Origin: Acidobacteriota bacterium
GTDB taxonomy: Bacteria > Acidobacteriota > Vicinamibacteria > Vicinamibacterales > JAFNAJ01
Assembly: GCA_023384575.1 (NCBI GenBank)
Contig: JAHDVP010000041.1
Coordinates: forward strand, 1 to 40,398
DNA: 40,398 nt
Direction: 5' to 3'
Below, one piece after another: positions 25,301-32,192 of the stretch. A program made the translations under genes and the position numbers. Each line of letters begins with the position of its first letter. Position 1 is the first letter of the stretch. The notes under the pieces were generated by a model. The model was given only the letters and a program-made list of their open reading frames with translations, searched no databases and had not been told where the DNA came from.

Positions 25301-25726
25301 CAGGTGGCCGCCATCGTCAACGCCGGCGGCCGCGCCGGCCTCGGCAGCCACGGACAGCTGCAGGGGCTCGGGGCGCACTGGGAAACTTGGAGCCTCGCGT
25401 CGGGCGGCCTCACCCCGCATCAGACGCTGAAGGTGGTCACCATTTTCGGCGCCGAAGCGCTCGGGCTGCAACAGGACCTCGGCTCGATCGAACCGGGCAA
25501 GCTCGCCGACCTCGTCGTGCTCGATCGCAACCCGCTCGCGGACATCCGCCACACGAACAGCGTGCGCTACGTGATGAAGAACGGTGAGCTGTTCGACGCC
25601 GACACGCTCGACACGATCTGGCCCGAGACGAAGACGCTTCCGACGCCGTTCTGGTGGGGTACCGAGCCGCTGCCCTCGTCCGCGCTCAGCGGCGCCGGCC
25701 GCCCTGGTCCGCCGGCATCTCGATGA
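22379..25726 (+). CDS. Exported TolB-like propeller plus amidohydrolase protein
   Basis: The 1115-residue secreted protein has three parts: a signal peptide (about 1-29); a WD40-like/PD40 beta-propeller to about residue 650, with many SPDGxxIxF blades such as FSPDGKTIAFLSDRSG and LSPDGTRLVYGTR; and an amidohydrolase domain from about residue 690. The amidohydrolase part shows TIVPGLVDVHAHM with His752 and His754, the SHGQLQGLGAHWE motif (SHGQ at 990-993) and the closing IEPGKLADLVVLDRNPL. Proteins of this build are common in Acidobacteria and Bacteroidota and are annotated as imidazolonepropionase-like or peptidase-related amidohydrolases; true substrates are unknown. A perfect AGGAGG precedes the ATG by 5 nt. 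The last 41 nt overlap the end of the convergent dehydrogenase gene. Confidence 0.92.
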   Translation: MRRRFPARTAGLVSLAALAVVVQPLLGRQDTPPAEKPPEGLVLKTAETIEFTTDEVTWMSVDVSPDGQTIVFDLLGDLYTMPIAGGEATRIVGGLSFDSQPAFSPDGKTIAFLSDRSGVENLWIADADGGHPRAVSKDGKTNDRPQIMVSPAWTPDGEFLVVSKSRPPEPGTFGLFLYHREGGTGVRIGPAPPSPPGPDSQGPPPAPPINRMGAVVSPDGRYVYFAQRTGTFTYNARFPLWQIYRHDRDTGDVLQITNAPGSAMRPVLSPDGTRLVYGTRHKTETGLRLRHLDTGAERWLAYPVTRDDQESRASRDTLPRYTFMPDGRSLLVSVGGKLQRLDVETGAATPIPFTARVQAEVAARAYTPVRVDDGPMVRARLIRWPSVSPDGTRLVFSALNHLYVMDLPSGTPRRLTAADEGEFMPAWSPDGQSVVYTTWTTSGGHLKRVAASGGTPDTLTTHEGYYLDPAFAPDGSTVVFIGGSASDQLYSILRDTPPPDEDGAPGEIGGLSPPNTLQIRSIPARGGPQTTVASAERGRRPQFVGGDPTRIFLTTPRGLQSITLAGHDRRTHVRFVGTGPGNNPPNADEIRLSPDGSRAFVSLQNKHYLVLLPRAGRETVEVRIQGRAENAVVPVKRMSLEGGDSLGWTADGSSVTWAWGAQFFRQGLHESEPQRIDVTVERPRARPSGSVLLTGARIVTMKGDEVLQSGDVLVTGNRIAAVGRRGGLRLPPGTRRIDVSGKTIVPGLVDVHAHMWAPRGLHQTEVWQYLANLAYGVTTTRDPQTSTPDVFAYADLVEAGVLPGPRVFATGPGVFASSGIDDREAAFRFIKRYKEAYRTNTIKQYVAGDRIVRQWIIEASHEHGITPTIEGSLDLKLNLTQIADGYTGQEHSFPIMPLYRDVVEFVARTKTFYTPTILVAYGAPWSENYWFQQTDVAGDAKLRKWIPWELLDGMVRRRPQWFLPEEYGHERIGQQVAAIVNAGGRAGLGSHGQLQGLGAHWETWSLASGGLTPHQTLKVVTIFGAEALGLQQDLGSIEPGKLADLVVLDRNPLADIRHTNSVRYVMKNGELFDADTLDTIWPETKTLPTPFWWGTEPLPSSALSGAGRPGPPASR

Positions 25727-27377
25727 GGATCCGGCCGAGCGCCTCGTCCGTGGCCGGGAGATCCGTTCGCCCGGCGGGGAGCTGGTTCATCTCGAAGATG
25801 TAAGCCACGAGGTCCGCGTAACTCTCGCGTGGAAGACCGCCGACGTTCTCCGGCGGCATCGTCGTCTGGATGAGGGTGAAGAGCCGGTGGGCCGTGTGAC
25901 CGCTCCAGCTTCTCATGAACGCCGAGCCCGAGAACTCAGTGGCGGGATGGCACGTCTGGCAGCGGGTCTGGTAGAGCGCCGCCCCCCGCTCGGCCTGCGT
26001 CGTCGAGTACACCCCTGTGCGAGCCGACACCATGCCCGCCGTCGTCGTCACCGGCGGCTCGTCGGCAGGCTCGACGCGGAGGAGGGCCCCCGCATCGTGA
26101 TCGGTCAGGAGGTACAGCAGGCCGTCCGGTCCCTCCCTGACCTCCCGAATGCGCTGACCGAGCTCGGTCAGCAGCGACTGGTGGGCCCCTGGCAGCACCC
26201 GACTGTTGATGACCACCCGGTGGAGCTGTGTGCTCCGCAGCCCGCCGGTGAAGAGGTGCCCGGTCCAGCCCGGAAAGCGGTTGCCCGTGTAGATGACCAG
26301 GCCGCCCGGCGCAATGGACGGCAACCAGGCGATGAACGGGTCTTCCATGCCGGGCGCGCTCAGCTGCGGCAGCTCCGGGCCAAACCCGGCGCCCGTGCGG
26401 TCGCCGCTGTAGGCCCGGCCGAGTGACACGACGGGCCAGCCGTAGTTGAGGCCGGCCCTGATGATGTTGAGCTCGTCGCCGCCAAGTGGCCCGTGCTCGA
26501 CCGCCCACACCTCGCCCGTCGTCGGGTGGACGATCATGCCCGTGATGTTGCGGACGCCCAGCGCGTAGATCTCGGGGCGGTGCCCCGGTTTTCCGACGAA
26601 CGGATTGTCGGGCGGGACCGTCCCGTCGTCGTTCAGACGCAGCACCTTGCCGCTGTGCGACACGGGATCCTGGGCTTCCTCCGACGTCCCGACGCGGTTG
26701 GTCCCACCACGCGTGAGGTGGCGGTTCGGCGCCCCAATCGCCATGTAGATCTTGCCGTCGCGGCCGAACACGATGCGGACCGCACTGACGCCGCTCGTCG
26801 CCGCGTCCGCGACGAACACGTCTTCGACGTCGGTCAACGCGTACGCGCCGTCGTAGCGACCGCGCGCGAGCACGGCGGTGCCCGCGGGGCCGATGAGCGT
26901 GTCCCAGTCCTTCGTCACGTCCTCGCCCGGCAGCACCTTCGTGTAGGTGAAGTAGACCAGGCGGTTCGTCTCGAAATCGGGATGCAGTGCCACGTCCATC
27001 AGGCCCTTGTAGGCCGAATCGAGCACGGGCGGGATGCCGGCGATGGGCCGGGGGTCGAGCGTGAGGTCGCTGCGCACGATGCGCAGCCGCCCCGGTCGCT
27101 CGGTGATCAACATGTCGCCGTTCGGCAGGAACGCGAGGGCCCACGGCCGTTCGAGCCCCTTGACCGGAGTGATGCGCAACTGCTGGCCGCGCCGACCCAT
27201 CACCACCGGGTGATCGGGCAGGGTGTCCGGGCCGGAGCCTTCCCGGCCCGCGACGCGCTGGCGCTGAGGCTGATCGTGCTGCGCGGCCTCTTGGGCCGGG
27301 CCGAGCGCCGTGGCCGAGAGGGCGACGGTTGTCACCAGCCAGACGAACAAGGATCCGAGCGACAACCGACGTCCCAT
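25686..27377 (-). CDS. Secreted PQQ-dependent sugar dehydrogenase with C-terminal cytochrome c
   Basis: The 563-residue exported protein has a signal peptide (1-33). The soluble-type PQQ glucose/sorbosone dehydrogenase propeller follows: PWALAFLPNGDMLITERPGRL, GLMDVALHPDF, VFGRDGKIYMAIG, PEIYALGVRN, and HGPLGGDELNII with GLNYGWP. The last ~90 residues are a class I cytochrome c domain with CQTCH (473-477) as heme site and Met507 in TTMPPENVGG as likely axial ligand. The fusion would pass electrons from aldose oxidation straight to a periplasmic heme. GGAGG lies 6 nt before the ATG at 27377. The frame is open upstream to 27815, but that segment crosses structured element B and lacks a start with a binding site, so the shorter protein is preferred. 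Confidence 0.93.
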   Translation of the reverse strand: MGRRLSLGSLFVWLVTTVALSATALGPAQEAAQHDQPQRQRVAGREGSGPDTLPDHPVVMGRRGQQLRITPVKGLERPWALAFLPNGDMLITERPGRLRIVRSDLTLDPRPIAGIPPVLDSAYKGLMDVALHPDFETNRLVYFTYTKVLPGEDVTKDWDTLIGPAGTAVLARGRYDGAYALTDVEDVFVADAATSGVSAVRIVFGRDGKIYMAIGAPNRHLTRGGTNRVGTSEEAQDPVSHSGKVLRLNDDGTVPPDNPFVGKPGHRPEIYALGVRNITGMIVHPTTGEVWAVEHGPLGGDELNIIRAGLNYGWPVVSLGRAYSGDRTGAGFGPELPQLSAPGMEDPFIAWLPSIAPGGLVIYTGNRFPGWTGHLFTGGLRSTQLHRVVINSRVLPGAHQSLLTELGQRIREVREGPDGLLYLLTDHDAGALLRVEPADEPPVTTTAGMVSARTGVYSTTQAERGAALYQTRCQTCHPATEFSGSAFMRSWSGHTAHRLFTLIQTTMPPENVGGLPRESYADLVAYIFEMNQLPAGRTDLPATDEALGRILIEMPADQGGRRR

Positions 27378-27449
27378 GGCGCCCTCCGGCAACGACCGCA
27401 CCTCAATCCGACGATTCCGCTGGCGGCCACCGGCCACCCTGATCCCAAA

Positions 27450-27657
27450 GTTCACGTGTGTTGATAGCGCACCCAGCCGCGAGCGGGTGGCGCCGGACGG
27501 GGCGCCCCGCCCGCCGCGCAGGCGCCACCCTCGTGACAGGTGGAGTTGGCGCCGATGGCCGCCGGGGTCCCCGCCGCGCGGATTGTGCGCGGTGGGGTGG
27601 CCGCGGGTGGGGCTGTCCGGCGACAGGACCCGCCGCGCTGTATCAACACAAGTGAAC
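27450..27657. other. Structured element B: ~208 nt closed by a 17-bp stem, related to element A
   Basis: Arms 27450-27466 (GTTCACGTGTGTTGATA) and 27641-27657 pair with a single mismatch. After a 2-nt bulge the helix continues with GCGC (27467-27470) and GCGC (27635-27638). The interior is a string of hairpins: CACCC/GGGTG, GGCGCCA/TGGCGCC, and CTGTC/GACAG next to the 3' arm. The octamer TGTGTTGA and its complement are shared with element A, while the outer pairs differ in sequence yet remain paired. It fills most of the 328-nt gap upstream of the dehydrogenase gene and ends 73 nt before that start codon on the minus strand. Confidence 0.6.
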
Positions 27658-27705
27658 CCCGGTGCAGAGAAGACGACGCACAGGGAGAACCGTCCCGACC
27701 GAGTG

Positions 27706-29676
27706 TCACCTGGCCACGGGCTCGCCCATCGTGCTCGAAACCGTCCCGCCGATGAGGCGTGCCACGCGGTACCCCTCGGCGATCGCCTCGAGCCCGCTGC
27801 GCGGTTGCACCGCATCGCCGATGACCTCGACAGCCGGGGCGATCGAACGAATCGCGTCGATCAGCGTCTGGTTCGGGCGGGCACCGGCACAGACGACGAC
27901 CGTCTCGATGCCGGTCCACGTCACCGACTCGCCGTCGCGCTCGGCGACGACCGTCGAGCCCTCGACCTTCAGCACCTTCGACTCCAGGCAGATCTCGACG
28001 GGCAGCTTCGTGAAGTGGCGTTGCATGTGCCACTTGGCGTCGGGCGGCATGCCGTGCCCCCAGTAGTCGAGCATCTCGACGACCACGACGTCGTGGCCGT
28101 GCTCGGCGAGCATGTGCGCGACCTCGGAGCCGACGGCGCCGCCACCGAGCACCATCACGCGGTGACCGACCGTCGCGCGCCCTTGGAGGTAGTGATCGGC
28201 GAGCACGACGTTGGGCTGGTCGAGGCCGGGGATCGGCGGCACGAGCGGCTCGGCACCCGTGGCGACGACGACCACGTCAGGGGCCAGGGCGGCGACCATG
28301 GCCGGCGTCACCTCGACGCCGAGCTGCATGCGGACGCCGTGCTTGTGGCACTGCGCGACGAGATGGTCGATGCCCACCTGGTACTCCTGCTTGTCGGGCG
28401 CCAGGGTGCCGAGGTGCAGGCGACCGCCCCAGTAGTCCTCACGCTCGCAGAGCGTGACCTCGTGCCCGCGCCACGCCGCCACCCGCGCGGCTTCGAGGCC
28501 GCCCGGCCCGCCGCCCACCACGAGCACCTGCTGGCGCACGGCGGCAGGCTCGAGGTGCAGGTCGAGCTCGAAGCCGGTCTCGGCGTTCAGCAGGCAGGCG
28601 GTGGCCCGGTCGGACCGGCCCGGGTCGTGGCAGCCCTTGTTGCACCCGATGCAGACGATGAGGTCGTCGCGCTCCCCGTGAAGCGCCTTGTTCGGAAGGT
28701 CGGGGTCGGCGATGAGGGGCCGCCCCATCGAGATCATGTCGGCATCGCCGGCCGCGAGGATCTGCTCGGCCAGCTCCGGCGTGTTGATGCGCCCGACGGC
28801 GCTCACCGGCATCGAGACCTTCGCCTTGACCGCGCGCGCCAGCTCCACGTAACAGCCACGCGGCAGCGACATGTTGGGCACGGTCATGTAATACGGGGCG
28901 GCGCCGGCCGAGATCGCCACGAGATCGACGCCCGCCGCCTCGAGCCTCTGCGCGATGAGCGGCGTCTCGTCGAGCGTCAGCCCGCCCTCCTCGTCGAACT
29001 CGTGGCCGGAGATCTTGACGCTGAGCGGCATGTCGCCAGTCTCGCGCTTCACGCGGGCGATGATCTCGCCGACGAAGCGAAACCGCCGGTCGAGCGGCCC
29101 GCCGTACTCGTCGGTGCGCTTGTTGGCGCGCGGCGACAGGAACTGCGCGGGCAGGTACCCGTGCGCACAGTGGATCTCGACGGCGTCGAAGCCCGCCTCG
29201 CGCACGCGACGCGCGCCCTGGCCGAACCACTCGACGACCTCCGCGATCTCCTCGACCGACAGCGCGTGGGGCACTTCCTGCTTCACCGGACATGCCACCG
29301 CCGATGGCGCGATGAGACGTTCGCCGGTCACGCGCGAGTTGGTCTGCCGCCCCGCGTGGTGCAGCTGGATGGACGCGATCGCCCCGTGCCGCCTGATGGC
29401 CTGCGCGAGGCGGCGATACCCATCGATGTGCGCGTCGGTGTGGATGCCGAGCTGATCGTTGCTGAACCGGCCGCCCGGATGCACGTAGGCGGCGCCGACA
29501 ACGGCCAGGCCCACTCCACCTCTCGCGCGCCGCTCGTAGAACGCGATCTCGCGGTCGGTCACCGATCCGTCCGCCGGGGCCATGTGCCCCGCCATGCCCG
29601 TCATGATGAGGCGATTGCGCACTTCGAGGCGTCCGAACCGGATCGGCGTGAACAGCAGAGGATACTGGGCCGGCAT
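27706..29676 (-). CDS. NADH:flavin oxidoreductase / 2,4-dienoyl-CoA reductase-like protein
   Basis: This 656-residue cytosolic flavoprotein is built like FadH and trimethylamine dehydrogenase. An old-yellow-enzyme barrel covers residues 1-330 (FTPIRFGRLEVRNRL; HCAHGYLPAQFLSPRANKR; TDEYGG). Four cysteines for a 4Fe-4S cluster follow (Cys342, 345, 349, 361 in CIGCNKGC and the downstream ACLLN). An FAD-binding fold begins at VLVVGGGPGGLEAARVAA (about 384) and an NAD(P)-binding fold at VMVLGGGAVGSEVA. Such enzymes reduce unsaturated CoA esters or related enones; the true substrate cannot be read from sequence. The start at 29676 has only a weak binding site, and a promoter-like sequence lies so close that the mRNA may be leaderless. 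Confidence 0.93.
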   Translation of the reverse strand: MPAQYPLLFTPIRFGRLEVRNRLIMTGMAGHMAPADGSVTDREIAFYERRARGGVGLAVVGAAYVHPGGRFSNDQLGIHTDAHIDGYRRLAQAIRRHGAIASIQLHHAGRQTNSRVTGERLIAPSAVACPVKQEVPHALSVEEIAEVVEWFGQGARRVREAGFDAVEIHCAHGYLPAQFLSPRANKRTDEYGGPLDRRFRFVGEIIARVKRETGDMPLSVKISGHEFDEEGGLTLDETPLIAQRLEAAGVDLVAISAGAAPYYMTVPNMSLPRGCYVELARAVKAKVSMPVSAVGRINTPELAEQILAAGDADMISMGRPLIADPDLPNKALHGERDDLIVCIGCNKGCHDPGRSDRATACLLNAETGFELDLHLEPAAVRQQVLVVGGGPGGLEAARVAAWRGHEVTLCEREDYWGGRLHLGTLAPDKQEYQVGIDHLVAQCHKHGVRMQLGVEVTPAMVAALAPDVVVVATGAEPLVPPIPGLDQPNVVLADHYLQGRATVGHRVMVLGGGAVGSEVAHMLAEHGHDVVVVEMLDYWGHGMPPDAKWHMQRHFTKLPVEICLESKVLKVEGSTVVAERDGESVTWTGIETVVVCAGARPNQTLIDAIRSIAPAVEVIGDAVQPRSGLEAIAEGYRVARLIGGTVSSTMGEPVAR

Positions 29677-29683
29677 GCCCTGA

Positions 29684-29711
29684 AGTTTAACTCATTGGTC
29701 GAATTTTTCAA
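29684..29711 (-). promoter_or_regulatory. Candidate promoter giving a leaderless oxidoreductase mRNA
   Basis: On the minus strand, TTGAAA (29711-29706) and TAAACT (29689-29684) are separated by 16 nt in an AT-rich patch that stands out from the GC-rich surroundings. Only 7 nt separate the -10 box from the ATG at 29676, so transcription would begin at or within 1-2 nt of the start codon. The weak ribosome-binding site (AGGG, too close to the ATG) fits a leaderless transcript. Confidence 0.5.
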
Positions 29712-29780
29712 ACGCTCGAGCGTCCGCCACGCCCGGCGAAGCCGGCGGGATCGGCGCGGTCCGCACTCGACCTCGGGCCG

Positions 29781-31169
29781 TCAGGCCGAAGCGGTGGCTT
29801 CCACGTCCTCGAGGCGCTTCGGGATCGGCGGCCCGAGGACCCGGCCGCCATCGGACGTCACGACGACGTCGTCCTCGATGCGCAGGCCGCCCGCGCCACG
29901 GAACCGGTCGACCGCCGCGTAATCGATGAACTCGGCCGCACGCCCCTCGGCGCGCCACTGGTCGATGAGCCCCGGTATGAAGTAGAGGCCAGGTTCGACG
30001 GTCACGACGAAGCCCGGCTCGAGCTGACGGGCGAAGCGGAGCGATTTCAGGCCGAACTGTGTGCTGCGCGTGACGGTCGCGTCGTACCCCACGTGGTCCT
30101 CGCCGAGGTGCTCCATGTCGTGGACGTCGAGGCCCATCATGTGGCCGAGCCCGTGCGGGAAGAAGAGCGCGTGCGCGCCGGCCGCCACCGCAGCCTCGAC
30201 ATCGCCGCGCAGGCAGCCGAGCGCCACGAGGTCGGCGGCGAGGCTCCGCGCCGCGGCGAGGTGGACATCGCGGTAGCGCACGCCCGGGCGTATCGCGTCG
30301 ATGGCCCGCAGTTGGGCCCTGAGCACGGCCTCGTAGAGATCGCGCCGAACTCCGGTGAGCGCGCCGCCGACGGGAATGGTCCGGGTCGTGTCGGCCGCGT
30401 AGTGAAGGGCCGATTCGGCGCCGCAGTCGCTCACGATGAGGTCGCCGGCCTCCATGCGGTGGCCGTGATAGTGGTTGTGGAGCGTCTCGCCGCGCGTCGT
30501 GAAAATCGTGGGGAACGCGAGGCGGCCTCCGCGAGCCAGTGCGACGCCCTCCATCGCGCCTGCCACCTCGCGTTCGAACACGCCCGGCTTCGAGAGGCGC
30601 ATCGCCAGCAGCTGCATGTCGCGCGTGATTTCGAGCGCCGCCTCGATCTCCGCGAGCTCGTCGGCCGACTTCACCGACCGTTGCGCCACGATGGCCCGGA
30701 TGAGGGGCAGCGACGCGGCGGGCGTCGCCTCGCCGGCTCGAATCCCGGTCAACGCTTCGAGCCACAGTGCGGTGTCGCCGCGATACGGCGGCAGGAAGTG
30801 GATCGACCGGCCGCCGCGCCGCGCCTCGTCGACGACGCCGGCGAGCGCCGCGAGCGGGTGGGTGGCCTCCACCCCGACCTGGGCCGCCACGTCGGCGAGT
30901 GTCGGACGCGGGCCGCTCCACACGATGTCGTCCACCGTGAAGTCGTCGCCGAAGACCGCGGCACGCCCGGCGTCACCGTCGACCACCGCAGCGAGGTCGG
31001 GCCGATCGAGGCCGAAGAAGTACAAGAACGTGCTGTCCTGCCGGAAGGGGTACTGGTTGTCGCGGTAGTTGATGGGCGCCTCGGCGTTGCCGAGCAGCAG
31101 CACGAGACCTGCCCCGACATCGCCCGCCAGCCGTCGGCGACGTTCCACGTACACGGATGCCTCGAACAT
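29781..31169 (-). CDS. M24 metallopeptidase, aminopeptidase P-like
   Basis: The 462-residue protein has an AMP_N-type N-terminal domain (residues 1-150; NYRDNQYPFRQDSTFLYFFG is its hallmark) and a pita-bread catalytic domain. All five metal ligands of the family are visible: Asp248 (IVSDCGAE), Asp260 (AADTTR), His343 (HGLGHMMGLDVHD), Glu392 (VTVEPGLYF) and Glu432 (LRIEDD). It would remove N-terminal residues preceding proline. No signal peptide is seen, so it is cytosolic. The ATG at 31169 is preceded by GAGGGGG at about 7 nt. It lies 104 nt upstream of the flavin oxidoreductase gene on the same strand, but that gene appears to have its own promoter. Confidence 0.94.
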   Translation of the reverse strand: MFEASVYVERRRRLAGDVGAGLVLLLGNAEAPINYRDNQYPFRQDSTFLYFFGLDRPDLAAVVDGDAGRAAVFGDDFTVDDIVWSGPRPTLADVAAQVGVEATHPLAALAGVVDEARRGGRSIHFLPPYRGDTALWLEALTGIRAGEATPAASLPLIRAIVAQRSVKSADELAEIEAALEITRDMQLLAMRLSKPGVFEREVAGAMEGVALARGGRLAFPTIFTTRGETLHNHYHGHRMEAGDLIVSDCGAESALHYAADTTRTIPVGGALTGVRRDLYEAVLRAQLRAIDAIRPGVRYRDVHLAAARSLAADLVALGCLRGDVEAAVAAGAHALFFPHGLGHMMGLDVHDMEHLGEDHVGYDATVTRSTQFGLKSLRFARQLEPGFVVTVEPGLYFIPGLIDQWRAEGRAAEFIDYAAVDRFRGAGGLRIEDDVVVTSDGGRVLGPPIPKRLEDVEATASA

Positions 31170-31196
31170 GATGAGCCCCCTCTCAACGCACGCCGG

Positions 31197-31277
31197 GACG
31201 GCCAGCGGCCAGCACGTGGCCCTGAGTCTACTCCGATCCAACCATCTGGCTGACGGCTACAGGCTGGTGGCTGGTGG
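31197..31277. repeat. GCCAG-type degenerate repeats between divergent genes
   Basis: GGCCAGCGGCCAGCACGTGG lies around 31200-31219. CTGGCTGACGGCTACAGGCT followed by GGTGGCTGGTGG lies around 31244-31276, reading as the complement of the same word. Similar arrays occur near 19991, 20105, 32063 and 39893, all outside genes. The gap is the shared upstream region of the M24 gene (minus) and the thioredoxin-fold gene (plus); I see no clear promoter. Confidence 0.4.
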
Positions 31278-31354
31278 CCCGACGGGCGAACACCCCCTTT
31301 CCGGCACGTTCGCTCCCGTCGCCGCCATCGCGCCACCTGCGGTATCCTCCATAC

Positions 31355-31933
31355 ATGGCCCTGGTACCTTCGACCATGCTCCCGCTCGGGACCGCCGCAC
31401 CCGACTTCACTCTGCCCGATACGACCGGGTTCACCGTCACGCTCGCCGACTTCGCCGACGCGAAGGCGCTCGTCATGATGGTGATCTGCAACCATTGCCC
31501 GTACGTGAAACACATCAAGGCCGGGTTGTCGACCATCGCGCACGACTACCGGGGGCGGGGCGTGGCCTTCGTCGCCTTCAACCCGAACGACCCGGGCGTG
31601 CAGCCCGAAGACGCCGTCGAACACATGCGGCAGGACGTCAAGACCTTCGGCTACCCGTTCCCGTATCTCGTCGACGCCTCGCAGGAGGTCGCCCGGGCCC
31701 TCCAGGCCGCGTGCACGCCGGAGTTCTACGTCTTCGGCCCGACGCGCCGCCTCGTGTACCGAGGGCAGTTCGACGACAGCCGCCCGGGCAATGGCGTCCC
31801 GGTGACCGGCGTCGACCTTCGGACGACGCTCGACGCGGTCCTGGCCGGCCAGCCCGTCTCCACCGACCAGACACCGAGCCTCGGCTGCAGTATCAAGTGG
31901 ACACCCGGACGCGCGCCGGCCTGGGGACGCTGA
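31355..31933 (+). CDS. Thioredoxin-fold redoxin with CNHCPYVK motif
   Basis: The 192-residue protein is of the AhpC/TSA-redoxin type: [17 protein letters not shown] at the start, then a thioredoxin fold. The active-site region is [12 protein letters not shown] (Cys45 and Cys48), in place of the WCxxC of TlpA-like proteins. A further Cys near residue 122 (QAACTPEF) and Cys178 (GCSIKW) are present. Many bacteria have uncharacterised 'thioredoxin family proteins' with this exact CNHCPYVK pattern. There is no signal peptide, so it is cytosolic; its partner is unknown. The ATG at 31355 is chosen because the conserved start lies there, though the binding site is weak. Confidence 0.88.
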   Translation: MALVPSTMLPLGTAAPDFTLPDTTGFTVTLADFADAKALVMMVICNHCPYVKHIKAGLSTIAHDYRGRGVAFVAFNPNDPGVQPEDAVEHMRQDVKTFGYPFPYLVDASQEVARALQAACTPEFYVFGPTRRLVYRGQFDDSRPGNGVPVTGVDLRTTLDAVLAGQPVSTDQTPSLGCSIKWTPGRAPAWGR

Positions 31934-32077
31934 CCTCCTGCTGAGCCGTCTCCGGCCGCCGGTCGTCGGCGGCGCCTCACCGATCCGCGTTCGCCCGCAC
32001 CCCCCTGTCCGGCGGTCGCGGTCTGCGATACACTGGTCGCCGGACGCCCCCTCCTCTGGCCGATGGCCAGCAGCCCA

Positions 32078-32131
32078 TAGCCTGATGGCCTGTAGCCTGA
32101 TGGCCTGTAGCCTGATGGCCTGCAGCCTGCA
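32078..32131 (+). repeat. 15-bp tandem repeat upstream of the isocitrate lyase gene
   Basis: Three exact copies of TAGCCTGATGGCCTG occupy 32078-32092, 32093-32107 and 32108-32122, followed by a partial CAGCCTGCA and preceded by related words (GGCCAGCAGCCCA). The array sits about 60 nt before the ATG of isocitrate lyase, in the 259-nt gap after the thioredoxin-fold gene. Its 15-nt period keeps a frame open (repeating Met-Ala-Cys-Ser-Leu), but the reading has no upstream binding site and is not part of the enzyme. Confidence 0.8.
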
Positions 32132-32192
32132 ATCCGTCATCCCCCGGGCGCCGCGTCCTCGTACCCCGGCGTCCCACACCAGGAGCCGGCTC

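Noticed and set aside
27378-27815. N-terminal extension of the PQQ dehydrogenase through structured element B
   Set aside because: The signal peptide and GGAGG site at 27377 define the start; the extension lacks a binding site and crosses a strongly palindromic region.
32085-32192. Repeat-encoded MACSL peptide at the N-terminus of isocitrate lyase
   Set aside because: It comes from the 15-bp DNA repeat having a period divisible by three; the AGGAG site and the conserved start at 32193 argue against translation of it.
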